A stretch of DNA of 64,000 nucleotides from contig NZ_JBKBHD010000001.1 in NCBI RefSeq assembly GCF_046297875.1, positions 2,728,001-2,792,000 of the forward strand, read 5' to 3'. The notes beneath the pieces were generated by a model. That model did no database searches, was not told the origin of the DNA, and saw only the letters and a list, made by a program, of their open reading frames with translations. Of this stretch, positions 7,696 through 17,149 are shown one piece after another (within the stretch, counting starts at the first letter, position 1; each line of letters opens with the position of its first letter). This DNA comes from Parvibaculum sp046297875 (lineage in GTDB: Bacteria > Pseudomonadota > Alphaproteobacteria > Parvibaculales > Parvibaculaceae). The position numbers and the translations under genes were made by a program.

Positions 7696-10430
7696 TAGAG
7701 CCCGCCCGTGCCTTCGCCGATATCGCCGCCCTGCCCGCCGCCCGCAGCAAGGCCGCGGCGTGGTTCCGGCTCCTCGCCGCCCGCACCGGGGATGCGCTCC
7801 GTCGGCACGCCGCCTTCGGGAATCGCAACGCCGAAGGGCAGTGTCGCGCCGTCCGGCCCCCGCAGGCCGTCCGCCTGCGGATTATCGTTGACGGGATCCA
7901 TCATGCCGGGCGGCAGATCCTCCCCGCCATCGAGGACAGCCTCCTCGAAGGCGCCAATCTCTTCGTCGGCCACCAGAGGCACATTGCCGAACAGGCTGAC
8001 GCCGGGCGCCGAGGAAGAGAGTTGCGGCTCGGTGCCCTGCTTGAAGGCCTCGAGAATGATGCCCGAGCCCTCGCCATCGGCGAGCTTGCCCGTCTTCGCA
8101 TTCACCTTCACAAGCGAAATGCCAGGCGGTACACGGAAGGGAACGGCCGGCTTGTTGCCGATCGCGCGCTGCATGATGTTTGCGAATACCGGCGCCGCCG
8201 CACGGCCGCCGGTTTCTGCACGGCCGAGCGGGCGCGGCTCGTCGAAGCCGATATAGATGCCGACCACAAGATTGGGCGAGTAGCCGATGAACCAGGCATC
8301 CTTGCCATCATTCGTGGTGCCTGTCTTGCCGGCAAGCGGCACGCCGACCTTGCGCGCTGCGCCGCCCGTGCCGCGCAGCACCGCGCCTTCGAGCATTGAC
8401 GTTACCTGATAGGCCGTTTGCGGATTGCCGACCTGTTCGCGATTGTCCGGCAGTTCGGGCGGCATCACAGGTTCGGGGTTCGCCGGGTTGCGGCGCGCAG
8501 CCTCAGCCAGCGCCTCTTCCCAATCCTGCGTACAGGCAGAACAGGACCGCTCATCCTTGCGGAAGACGGTACGGCCGAAACGGTCTTGTACGCGATCAAC
8601 CAGCGTCGGTGTGACTCGCTTGCCACCATTGTCGAGGATCGCATAGGCGCCGACCATGCGCATGAGCGTCGTCTCGCCAGCGCCAAGCGACATGGAAAGC
8701 ACAGGCGGCATGTTGTCGGCTATGCCGTAGCGACGCGCATAGGCGGAAACGGTTTCCGGGCCGACATATTGCGCGAGGCGCACCGTCATCAGGTTGCGGG
8801 AATGTTCAAGACCGAAGCGCAGCGTCGAGGGGCCGTGGAATTTTCGCTCGTAGTTCTCCGGCTTCCATAGGCCGAGGTCGCCACCCTGATCGAGCACAAA
8901 AGGCGCGTCGAGCACCAGCGAAGACGGCGTGAATCCCTTGTCGAGGGCGGCTGCATAGACGAAGGGCTTGAAGGAGGAACCGGGCTGGCGCAGCGCCTGC
9001 ACCGCACGGTTGAATTCCGACATGCCGAAGCTCAAGCCACCCTGCATGGCGAGAACGCGGCCTGTATGCGGGTCCATCGCAACTGCGGCGCCGTTCACGG
9101 CGGGCATCTGTTCGAGCGCGTAATGCGTGGCGTTCTTCTTCTCGTCGCCGAAAACGGGCGATACCCAGATCACATCGCCCACCGACACGACTTCCGAAGG
9201 CCGTGAGATTTCCGGACCGAGATAGACCTCGTTCACGTTCTTGCGCGCCCAGCGCATCGTGGAGAAGGGAACTTTCGCCCTCATCACTTCGGTCGAGAAT
9301 TTGCCGTCCGGCTGGCGGAGCGGGCGAAGACCGACTTCGATTTCATCCGCCTTCACGGCCAGCACGGTCGCAAGCGTCCAGGGCTCCATATCGGAGGGCA
9401 CGGGCATGGCGGCGAGCGCCTCCTGCCAGTTCTCGCCCTCTTCCAGCGTGCGCACCGGGCCGCGCCAGCCATAGCGCCTGTCATAGGCGATAAGACCTTC
9501 GCGGAGTTCGCTTGCAACGATTTCCTGCAACCTCGTGTCGATGGTGGTTCGCACCGACAGCCCGCCGCCATAAAGCTTCTCCTCACCATAAATGGCGAGC
9601 AGTTCGCGGCGCACCTGTTCCACGAAGTAATTGGCATCGCGCATCTGCACCCCGCGGGCGCGGATCGAAACATCGAGGTCCGAGGCGCGAGCCTCCGCCG
9701 CTTCGTATTGTGTGATGAAACGCTCTTCCGCCATGCGGGCGATGACCCAGTTCCGCCGGGCGATGGCGCGTTCGCGGAAGCGGTAGGGATGATAGTTGTT
9801 CGGCGCCTTGGGCAACGTCGCAAGATAGGCCGCCTCGGCGATCGTCAGCTCATCCAGCGACTTGCCGAAATAGTTGAGCGCGGCGGCAGCGACGCCATAG
9901 GCGCCGATCCCGAGATAGATTTCATTGAGATAGAGCTCGAGGATGCGGTCCTTGGAAAAGGCCTGCTCAAGCCGGAAGGCGATCAGTGCCTCCTTCAGCT
10001 TCCGATCGAAGGTGACGTCGGAGGACAGAAGGAAGTTCTTGGCCACCTGCTGCGTGATGGTCGAAGCGCCGACGAGACGGCGGTCGTTCATCACGTTGGA
10101 GATGTTGTCGATCATCGCGCGGACGATGCCCGTCGCGTCTACGCCGCCATGGCTGTAGAAATTCTTGTCCTCGGCAGCCAGAAAAGCCTCGACCACGCGC
10201 GGCGGGATGGCGCTGATCGGTACGTAGAGACGGCGCTCGCGGGCGAATTCGCCGATCAGTTCGCCGTCGCCCGCATGAACGCGCGTCATTACCGGCGGCT
10301 CGTAATTGGCAAGCTTCGTGTAGTCCGGCAGATCCTGATTGAGGCGCCAGACCATATAGCCACCGGCCATCAGGCCGCCTGTCAGCAGCACCAGAATGAC
10401 CGCCGCAACGATCGAAAGAACTTTCAGCAT
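7692..10430 (-). CDS. mrcA: Penicillin-binding protein 1A (bifunctional)
   Basis: Class A PBP that polymerises glycan strands and cross-links peptides in the periplasm. From ATG 10430 (GGAG upstream) it has 912 residues and a membrane anchor at about 3-27. A GT51 glycosyltransferase domain follows, with catalytic Glu87 in EDKNFYSHGG and the motif GASTITQQVAKN. An OB-like region links to the transpeptidase domain, with SxxK at Ser485-Lys488 (GSSFKP), SRN near 544 and KTG at 702-704. The frame is open to 10487, but the shorter start places the anchor at the N-terminus. The C-terminal tail is Pro/Gly-rich. It lies downstream of amiC on the same strand. Confidence 0.95.
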   Translation of the reverse strand: MLKVLSIVAAVILVLLTGGLMAGGYMVWRLNQDLPDYTKLANYEPPVMTRVHAGDGELIGEFARERRLYVPISAIPPRVVEAFLAAEDKNFYSHGGVDATGIVRAMIDNISNVMNDRRLVGASTITQQVAKNFLLSSDVTFDRKLKEALIAFRLEQAFSKDRILELYLNEIYLGIGAYGVAAAALNYFGKSLDELTIAEAAYLATLPKAPNNYHPYRFRERAIARRNWVIARMAEERFITQYEAAEARASDLDVSIRARGVQMRDANYFVEQVRRELLAIYGEEKLYGGGLSVRTTIDTRLQEIVASELREGLIAYDRRYGWRGPVRTLEEGENWQEALAAMPVPSDMEPWTLATVLAVKADEIEVGLRPLRQPDGKFSTEVMRAKVPFSTMRWARKNVNEVYLGPEISRPSEVVSVGDVIWVSPVFGDEKKNATHYALEQMPAVNGAAVAMDPHTGRVLAMQGGLSFGMSEFNRAVQALRQPGSSFKPFVYAAALDKGFTPSSLVLDAPFVLDQGGDLGLWKPENYERKFHGPSTLRFGLEHSRNLMTVRLAQYVGPETVSAYARRYGIADNMPPVLSMSLGAGETTLMRMVGAYAILDNGGKRVTPTLVDRVQDRFGRTVFRKDERSCSACTQDWEEALAEAARRNPANPEPVMPPELPDNREQVGNPQTAYQVTSMLEGAVLRGTGGAARKVGVPLAGKTGTTNDGKDAWFIGYSPNLVVGIYIGFDEPRPLGRAETGGRAAAPVFANIMQRAIGNKPAVPFRVPPGISLVKVNAKTGKLADGEGSGIILEAFKQGTEPQLSSSAPGVSLFGNVPLVADEEIGAFEEAVLDGGEDLPPGMMDPVNDNPQADGLRGPDGATLPFGVAIPEGGVPTERIPGAGGEEPEPRRGLAAGGGQGGDIGEGTGGLY

Positions 10431-10594
10431 CGGGTGCTCCGCCCCCACTCGCACAACATTTCCGCCCCGTTGCCCTCTAATGATCAATTATGGCACGCCC
10501 GAGGCAGCAAAACGACATCCGGCTGCGCGCATTGGCAATCAAGGTAAAGCTGCATTTACCAATAATGCGTTGCCAGTTCCTGCATTGGCTGGTG

Positions 10595-11998
10595 TCAGTT
10601 CGGCATCTCTGCCATGCGGTCGCCAAAATAGCGGTCGACCGCGCGGGACATGGTTTTTGCCATACCGGCTCGCCAGGCCGTGGAGGTGAGAAGTTTCTCG
10701 TCGTCGCGGTTCGTCAGGAAGCCGAGTTCGACAAGAACCGACGGCACATCCGGTGCCTTCAGGACCACGAAGCCCGCGAAACGATGCGCCGGGTCGAGCG
10801 TCTTGGTCTGCTGGCTGGCATAGTCGACCAGCGATCTGGCGAAGCGGGAGGAATAGTTCTTGGTTTCGCGCTGGGCGAGATCGATCAGGATACCTGTTAC
10901 TTCCGGCGTTTCGCCCTGAAGGTCGAGGCCGGCGATAAGGTCCGCCTGGTTTTCATTGCGGGCAAGCGCGGCCGCTTCCGCGTCGGAGGCGGTTTCCGAA
11001 AGGGTGTAGACCGAGAGGCCCCGCACATCCGGCCGCTGGATCGCATCTGCATGGACCGAAATGAAGAGGTCCGCCTTGTGGCGGCGGGCAATCGCCACGC
11101 GCTCGCGCAGCGGGATGAAAATGTCGCCATCGCGCGTGAGGTGCACCTCATAGCGGCCAGTCGCGCGCAATTCCTCGGCAAATTGCCGGGCGAAAGCGAG
11201 CGTCACGTTCTTTTCCTTCACGCCGGAGCTGCCAAGGGCGCCCGGATCGACACCGCCATGTCCGGCATCGATCACCACGACGCGGCGGCGCTCGACGCGC
11301 TGTGCGGGCGGGCTCATGGGGACGGCGGCAACGGCGGCGAGTTCTGCAGCGGCATCTGCGGCGTCCGGCGCGCGGTCGGGCAGGCCCGCAGTGCGATTGA
11401 AGGTCGTTGCATCGGTCGGGGCGAGATCAAGCACGACGCGGCGGCCAAAGCCTGCCTGCGGGTCGAGTACAAAATTGCTTGCCAGTTCAACAGGCTGGGC
11501 CGTATCGATGACCACGCGCCAGGTGTCCGCCTCGAAACGGCCGTAGCGGTAGCCGGTCACGACGCCAAGGTTCTTGATGGCCGGACTTTCGGCGAGATTG
11601 AAAGGGACGCCTTTGATGTCGATGACGACGCGATAGGGTTCCGCCAGCGTGAAGATGCGATACTCCGCCGCCGCCTCGCCTGCGAATTCCATGACGAAGC
11701 GGGTCTGATCGCCGCGCTCGCCGAGGCGGATCGAGGTTACGCCCGCCCCTCCCGTCCCAGGCTGCGCGCCGGGCGGCACCGGAACCGCGCCCGCGCCAAG
11801 CGCGCCCGTGGAGAGTGCATCATTTGCGGCCGCGGCGTCTCCCGCCCGCAGGTCGGCCTCAAGCTGCCGAACCAGATCGTTGAGGTCGTTGATCTGATCG
11901 GCATTGGCCGCTGGTACAGGCGCAAGCGCAAAAATGCCCGCGATGGCCCATCGCGCGCCGATCCGTCCCCAATTCCTGCGAATGCCAGCCAAACTCAT
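10595..11998 (-). CDS. amiC: N-acetylmuramoyl-L-alanine amidase (AmiC type)
   Basis: Periplasmic zinc amidase that cleaves the bond between MurNAc and L-alanine, splitting septal peptidoglycan. It has an N-terminal signal-like hydrophobic stretch (WAIAGIFALAPVPAANA), an AMIN domain at about residues 75-185 that targets the septum or envelope, and an Amidase_3 domain at about 240-450. Zinc and catalytic motifs visible are VVIDAGHGGVDPGALG, FISVHADA and VLVELGFLTN. A GTG at 12004 is an alternative start two codons upstream. It is followed by PBP1A on the same strand, a common alphaproteobacterial pairing. Confidence 0.93.
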   Translation of the reverse strand: MSLAGIRRNWGRIGARWAIAGIFALAPVPAANADQINDLNDLVRQLEADLRAGDAAAANDALSTGALGAGAVPVPPGAQPGTGGAGVTSIRLGERGDQTRFVMEFAGEAAAEYRIFTLAEPYRVVIDIKGVPFNLAESPAIKNLGVVTGYRYGRFEADTWRVVIDTAQPVELASNFVLDPQAGFGRRVVLDLAPTDATTFNRTAGLPDRAPDAADAAAELAAVAAVPMSPPAQRVERRRVVVIDAGHGGVDPGALGSSGVKEKNVTLAFARQFAEELRATGRYEVHLTRDGDIFIPLRERVAIARRHKADLFISVHADAIQRPDVRGLSVYTLSETASDAEAAALARNENQADLIAGLDLQGETPEVTGILIDLAQRETKNYSSRFARSLVDYASQQTKTLDPAHRFAGFVVLKAPDVPSVLVELGFLTNRDDEKLLTSTAWRAGMAKTMSRAVDRYFGDRMAEMPN

Positions 11999-12004
11999 GC
12001 ACAC

Positions 12005-12796
12005 CCGCCGCTCGAAGGCGTTGGCCCCCTGCGGCCCCTTCCCGAAATACCGGTCCGCAGACGCGGCAAGCTGCGGTATTCAAAGCAACCCAAATCAGTA
12101 TTTGCCTCAGATTACTTCAAAATTGGTTACCACGTCCAAAATTTACGAAGTTTCAATGGGTAGAATGGTTAATAACGGCACAATTGGCGATTTGGAGAGA
12201 CGCACACCGCGCCGCTTGCCAAATCAGAGCCGCAAAAGGTAAAACCGGTTTCCAGCCGTATCCCGTCCACAGGACCATCCGGCTTGACCGGACCGCAGAC
12301 AGGCTCTGCAGCCGGACCATTGATTTCGGGCAAGAGTTGCGCGCCGGTCCCGCCCCAAGGGGCAAACCGGAAGCGGGCGGCGCGGGCCCGGCCATTTCCC
12401 CGTCAAGGCAATTGCCGTGGGGCGATGCCGAAATGCGCAATCGACAAGTTCTTGCTCCCCCCGCCGCCTCTTACTGGCGCGGCGAAGGGCGGGCCCCGCC
12501 GGCACCCGGCGTCTTGATGGGTGCACCAAAGGTAGAGATGCACGACGCAGTCAGACAGCAAGCCGACCGGCCGGCGCGACGGGAATTTCCCGCAGCGGGC
12601 CACGCACCGGTTGCGTGTCGGGCCGCGCGGGTTGTCCCCGCCCCTTCATCACAGAACCCGTCCGCCGCCGCGCCGCGCCATCAAGGTGCCGACGCGACCG
12701 GCAGGACCAGAACAACAGGCGCGGTTGCGCGGCTTGCCGGACGCATGATTTTGCGACGGACCGCTCGCGACGGTTTGCGCCCCGGAGAACACCCTT
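12005..12796. other. Gene-free amiC/rne intergenic region and rne leader (0.79 kb)
   Basis: No credible gene is visible. The part next to amiC, about 12085-12200, is AT-rich and probably carries the divergent promoters; it includes ATGGTTAA (12165-12172), the complement of the CtrA-type sequence TTAACCAT. The remaining roughly 600 bases before rne are very GC-rich and may be a long 5' untranslated leader. Enterobacterial rne has a long leader used for autoregulation; whether that applies here cannot be told from sequence alone. Confidence 0.6.
12165..12172 (-). promoter_or_regulatory. Possible CtrA-type half-site (TTAACCAT on minus strand)
   Basis: ATGGTTAA on the plus strand equals TTAACCAT on the minus strand, in the AT-rich divergent promoter region of amiC and rne. 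A septal amidase would be a sensible cell-cycle target, but this is an 8-base match only. Confidence 0.28.
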
Positions 12797-15403
12797 ATGG
12801 GAAAGAAAATGTTGATCGATGCGGCCCACCCGGAAGAAACCCGGGTTGTGGTCGTCAGCGGCAATCGCGTTGAAGAATTCGATTTCGAGTCAGAAAACAG
12901 GAAGCAGCTTCGAGGAAATATCTATCTTGCCAAGGTGACCCGCGTTGAACCGTCGCTCCAGGCGGCGTTCATCGAATATGGCGGCAACCGGCATGGCTTC
13001 CTCGCCTTCAGCGAAATCCATCCCGATTATTACCAGATTCCGGTTGCGGACCGCGAAGCCCTGCTGAAACAGCAGGCCGACGAGGCGCGCCGCGAGGACG
13101 AAGAAGAGGAAGCGGAGGAAGAGGCCGCGGCCGATAAATCCGCACCGAAGGACGGCGAGGCGAAAGCAGACGCCGAAGAAGGCGACGACGCCGAAGACGA
13201 CAACGGCATGCCCGACCGCGGCGAGACCGAAACGGTCGTCTCCGATGAAACCATCGAAAGCGTGGGCGCGGAAGACGCGATGGAAGAAGCGGCCCCGCGC
13301 AAACAGCGTATCAACTACCGCTCCTACAAGATTCAGGAAGTCATCAAGCGGCGCCAGATCCTGCTCGTGCAGGTCGTAAAGGAAGAGCGTGGCAACAAGG
13401 GCGCCGCGCTGACCACCTATCTCTCGCTTGCGGGCCGCTATTGCGTCCTCATGCCGAACACGGCGCGGGGCGGCGGCATTTCGCGCAAGATCACCGTGGC
13501 GGCGGACCGCAAGAAGCTCAAGGCAATCGCGGAAACGCTCGATGTGCCGGAAGGCATGGGCCTCATTGTCCGCACCGCAGGCGCAAAGCGTACCAAGGCG
13601 GAAATCAAGCGCGACTACGAATATCTGCTGCGCATGTGGGAAAGCGTGCGCGAGCTGACGCTGAAATCGACGGCGCCCGCCCTCGTCTATGAGGAAGGCA
13701 GCCTCATCAAGCGTTCGATCCGCGATCTTTACGACAAGGACATCGACACGGTCCAGATCGAGGGCGATGAAGGCTACAAGGAAGCCAAGAACTTCATGCG
13801 CATGCTCATGCCGAGCCATGCGAAGAATGTGCAGCCCTACAAGGAAAAGCAGCCGCTCTTCCAGAAGTTCCAGATCGAGCAGCAGCTCGACTCGATGCTG
13901 AACCCGACTGTCACGCTGAAATCTGGCGGTTATGTCGTCATCAATCCGACGGAAGCCCTTGTTTCCATCGACGTGAACTCCGGCCGCTCCACCAAGGAAC
14001 GGAACATCGAGCAGACGGCGCTCAAGACCAATCTCGAAGCGGCCGAAGAGATCGCACGGCAGATGCGGCTGCGCGACCTTGCGGGCCTCATCGTGATCGA
14101 CTTCATCGACATGGACGAGAACCGCAACAATCGTGCGGTCGAGCGCAAGCTCAAGGAATGCCTGAAATATGATCGCGCCCGCATTCAGGTGGGGCGCATC
14201 AGCCATTTCGGCCTACTCGAAATGTCGCGCCAGCGCATGCGATCGGGCGTTCTCGAGGGCTCGACCGTCATTTGCCCGCATTGCTCGGGCACCGGCCTTG
14301 TGCGATCGGTCGAGTCGATGGCGCTGCATGTGTTGCGCAGCGTCGAGGCGGAAGCCATCAAGGGCCGTGCTGCCGCATTCACGATCAAGGTGCCGGCAGA
14401 AACGGCGATCTACATCCTGAACCAGAAGCGCGCAAACCTGCTCGATGTCGAGGAACGCTATGGCGTCTCGGTCTATGTCGAAGCGGATCCGACGCTTGCC
14501 GGCTCCGATCACAAGGTCGAACTCGCCGAGGCCCGTGCGCTGACCCGTACGCGTCCGGCGCAGGGCGCAATCAATGCCGAGAGTGGCTATTCCGACGAGG
14601 AAGAGCCCGAAGCCGCCGAGATCGAGGACGAAAGCGACGAGGAAGAGGAAGAATCCGAAGCCTCAACGCGCAGTGCCCCGGAAGACAAGAATGACGAGCG
14701 GGGCGACGGCCAGCGCCGCCGCAAGCGCCGCCGCCGCCGTGGCGGCAAGCGCAATGGCGAGACCGAAGCGCGCGGCGAGAATGAACCCCGCGATCAGGCC
14801 GATAGTGACGAAGACGAAGAAGACCGCGACGAAGAAGGCGCCGCCGAAGGTGAAGCCTCGACGCAGGCGCGCGACGAGGACGAGCAGCTCGATGCCGATG
14901 GCCAGCCGCGCAAGCGCCGCCGCCGTGGCCGCCGTGGCGGCCGCCGCAATCGCCGCCGCCAGGACGAGGATGCGAATGGCAACCCGATCGAAGGCGCCAT
15001 TGCGGATGTGGATGGCGATGCGATCCTGAGCGACGAGGCTGCCGACGAGTTCGAATCCGGCGAGCCGCTCGCAACGGGCGAAGCGCCCGTGCTTCTGTCC
15101 TATTCGCGTAACGGCGATGGAGAAGATAACGACGATGAGGAAACCTGGGATGCGGAAGCAGCCCAGGAAGGTGCCTACACCGAAAGCGTGCAGGATGCCG
15201 CCGAGGCGATGGGCGACGAGGAAAGCGAAAGCGCCGATCTTCCCGAGACCGCCGACGATGACGACGAAGAAGATGAAGCCGCACTCGAACCCGTCATCGA
15301 AATGGCCGAGGCGGAAGCCGATATCCCGATGGTCGGCGAGGCACGGCCCGACGCCGGCGAGCCAAAGGCGTCGTCGAAACGAGGCTGGTGGCAGCGCCGC
15401 TGA
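12797..15403 (+). CDS. rne: Ribonuclease E
   Basis: Endoribonuclease that starts mRNA decay and processes rRNA and tRNA. The 868-residue protein has the S1 RNA-binding domain near the N-terminus, split by an acidic insert at about residues 95-165. The catalytic core includes SIDVNSGRSTKERNIEQT and DLAGLIVIDFIDMD, and the zinc-link is CPHC at 493-496. The C-terminal half is low complexity: acidic stretches alternate with Arg-rich RNA-binding blocks near 640-655 and 705-720, and it ends in GWWQRR. The start MGKKMLIDA fits alphaproteobacterial relatives and has GGAG nine bases upstream. Two tandem hairpins, one a strong terminator, follow. Confidence 0.97.
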   Translation: MGKKMLIDAAHPEETRVVVVSGNRVEEFDFESENRKQLRGNIYLAKVTRVEPSLQAAFIEYGGNRHGFLAFSEIHPDYYQIPVADREALLKQQADEARREDEEEEAEEEAAADKSAPKDGEAKADAEEGDDAEDDNGMPDRGETETVVSDETIESVGAEDAMEEAAPRKQRINYRSYKIQEVIKRRQILLVQVVKEERGNKGAALTTYLSLAGRYCVLMPNTARGGGISRKITVAADRKKLKAIAETLDVPEGMGLIVRTAGAKRTKAEIKRDYEYLLRMWESVRELTLKSTAPALVYEEGSLIKRSIRDLYDKDIDTVQIEGDEGYKEAKNFMRMLMPSHAKNVQPYKEKQPLFQKFQIEQQLDSMLNPTVTLKSGGYVVINPTEALVSIDVNSGRSTKERNIEQTALKTNLEAAEEIARQMRLRDLAGLIVIDFIDMDENRNNRAVERKLKECLKYDRARIQVGRISHFGLLEMSRQRMRSGVLEGSTVICPHCSGTGLVRSVESMALHVLRSVEAEAIKGRAAAFTIKVPAETAIYILNQKRANLLDVEERYGVSVYVEADPTLAGSDHKVELAEARALTRTRPAQGAINAESGYSDEEEPEAAEIEDESDEEEEESEASTRSAPEDKNDERGDGQRRRKRRRRRGGKRNGETEARGENEPRDQADSDEDEEDRDEEGAAEGEASTQARDEDEQLDADGQPRKRRRRGRRGGRRNRRRQDEDANGNPIEGAIADVDGDAILSDEAADEFESGEPLATGEAPVLLSYSRNGDGEDNDDEETWDAEAAQEGAYTESVQDAAEAMGDEESESADLPETADDDDEEDEAALEPVIEMAEAEADIPMVGEARPDAGEPKASSKRGWWQRR

Positions 15404-15405
15404 CC

Positions 15406-15458
15406 TTTTGCCTCAGGCAAAACAAAAGGCCCGGAGTTCGCTCCGGGCCTTTATTTTT
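15406..15458 (+). terminator. Tandem hairpins and terminator after rne
   Basis: A small hairpin (15406-15422, arms TTTTGCC and GGCAAAA) is followed by a perfect 12-bp stem AAAGGCCCGGAG / CTCCGGGCCTTT with a TTCG loop (15425-15452) and a T-rich tail. It separates convergent rne and the GGT-like gene. Confidence 0.9.
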
Positions 15459-15470
15459 GGGCTTTCCGCC

Positions 15471-16943
15471 TCAATTCACGGCGGAAAATCCGGTCACGCC
15501 CATGCCGAAACCTTGCGGGTTGCTTTCAAGGACACAGCTTGCCGCGCCGACACCCGCAGGACAGCCGATGGCATTCACCGGTGAAGCAAGGTCGGCGATA
15601 CCGGCACCGATTGCAGCCTGCGCCGCCTCTGCAGACGTGAAGTTGCGAGCGATATGCTGCGCCGCCGCTGCGCCTTTTGGCGCGCCGGCCCCCGACACCG
15701 ACAGACGCACGATTTCGCCGCTTGGACCCGTCACGAGAATGGGCGAGAGATAGACCGAAGCGAGGCCAGCCGCACCGACCGGGCTTGCCGCAAGCGCGAC
15801 GCCGGTATCGCCTGCAATTTTTGCTGCGCCAAAAAGTCCGTTCATGGTGACGGCGCAGGCGACGGCACCGCCATTGCGGTCCATCGCGGCGAAGGTGGTC
15901 GCGCCATGATTGACCCCGGAGGGCGAAGCAGCGCCGAGGCGAGCGGCCGTCTTGTCTGCCAGCGCGGAAAGTTCCGTGGCATTTGCCGTCGCGCCTTCAC
16001 GCCAGAGTTCGGCGGCAAAAACACCGGCTCCAAGTTCGGCCGAAGGAAACCAGACCCTCATTGGCCCGTGATCGGCGCTTTGCGCCGTGCTGACGATAGG
16101 CCTGTAATCCGCAAGATCGCTCTCGTCGAGGTTGCCGCCCGCGTCGCGCACCGCGTCCGCAAGCCGCCTTGCGACGGGGCCGGTATAAAAGCCCGCCGCG
16201 CCGCGCGCGCGTATCTGACCGAGGGTCGTGGAGAGTTCAAGTTGCGTGAGCAGGTCGCGCTCGCTTGCGACACGCCCTTGCGGCGCAAATACATTGGAAA
16301 GCGAAGGTGAGGCGCCGATGATGCTGGAGGCGATGGCGAACTGGGCCGCGCCTGCGCGCGACACGGAACTGCCGGTGGCTGCCAGCCGTTCGGCGGGAGC
16401 AACGACGGACGACCAGGCCGCCTTGCCATAGCGGGAATGGATATAGGCAAAGCCACGCACATTGCCGGGAACGGCGACGGCGCCGCCGCCGCGCGGGCGC
16501 GATGCAAGGAAGGAAACGGTCTCAACCGTTTTCTCGCCGGCGCCATGTACGAGGCAGATACCGCCACCGCCAAGGCCGGCTGCCGCCGGATAGGTGACCG
16601 ACAGCGTGAAATAGATCGCCGCAGCCGCATCCGCCGCATTTCCACCCTGTTCCAGAACCTGCCGGGCAGCGAGTGCAGCTGCGGGCTCGTCCGCCACCGC
16701 GGCGCCTGAAAAACCGGGTGCAAGCAGGCTGTCCCTGCCCGTCCGGCCCGTCATGCGGGCCTGACGCTCGGGCTGCGTTTCGACGCCGTGGCTGACCGCC
16801 GTGCCGCGAACCGGATCGCGCGGACCATCGTCAGCGCAGGCTGCAAGCCCCAGTGAGGCCGCCAGTACGAGCGGCACCAGCTTCCGGCCGCGCCCGGCTT
16901 CAAAGTTTAACCACAATCCGGCGTTCATATGATTTTCAGGCAT
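15471..16943 (-). CDS. Gamma-glutamyltransferase-family lipoprotein
   Basis: A 490-residue Ntn-hydrolase of the gamma-glutamyltranspeptidase family. The N-terminus has a lipobox (SLGLAACADD), so the protein is probably a lipoprotein. The large-subunit region shows GGNAADAAAAIYFTLSV and AGLGGGGICLVH. The likely processing and nucleophile threonine is in NHGATTFAAMDRNGG. It is shorter than typical GGTs of about 570-580 residues, and the usual NTTFG motif after the nucleophile reads NGLFG, so activity on glutathione is uncertain. ATG 16943 is chosen; GTG or ATG codons nearby are alternatives. It is divergent from the M48 protease gene. Confidence 0.85.
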   Translation of the reverse strand: MPENHMNAGLWLNFEAGRGRKLVPLVLAASLGLAACADDGPRDPVRGTAVSHGVETQPERQARMTGRTGRDSLLAPGFSGAAVADEPAAALAARQVLEQGGNAADAAAAIYFTLSVTYPAAAGLGGGGICLVHGAGEKTVETVSFLASRPRGGGAVAVPGNVRGFAYIHSRYGKAAWSSVVAPAERLAATGSSVSRAGAAQFAIASSIIGASPSLSNVFAPQGRVASERDLLTQLELSTTLGQIRARGAAGFYTGPVARRLADAVRDAGGNLDESDLADYRPIVSTAQSADHGPMRVWFPSAELGAGVFAAELWREGATANATELSALADKTAARLGAASPSGVNHGATTFAAMDRNGGAVACAVTMNGLFGAAKIAGDTGVALAASPVGAAGLASVYLSPILVTGPSGEIVRLSVSGAGAPKGAAAAQHIARNFTSAEAAQAAIGAGIADLASPVNAIGCPAGVGAASCVLESNPQGFGMGVTGFSAVN

Positions 16944-17149
16944 GTCGTCTTTCACTGGTTCCTCAAGCGCCGGATTCCGCGGGTTTTGCCGTATCTGCAG
17001 AGGAACTGCAAAAATCGGCACGATTGACGGTAGTGTGTCCCACCCCTACCGTTTAGTCGCGATCAAGCCGCGGCGTCAACAAAGCGGCAGCCGGCGAGGG
17101 CGGGAACGCAGGAGCGGGGCATCGTGCCCCGAACACGGGTTCAGTACGA

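Noticed and set aside
10490..12163. Long plus-strand frame opposite amiC
   Set aside because: Antisense shadow of amiC; the minus strand has clear AMIN and amidase motifs, this frame has none.
12184..12873. Plus-strand open frame of 229 residues running into rne
   Set aside because: Arg/Ala/Pro-rich composition typical of GC-rich non-coding frames, no family resemblance, and it overlaps the real rne start in another frame.
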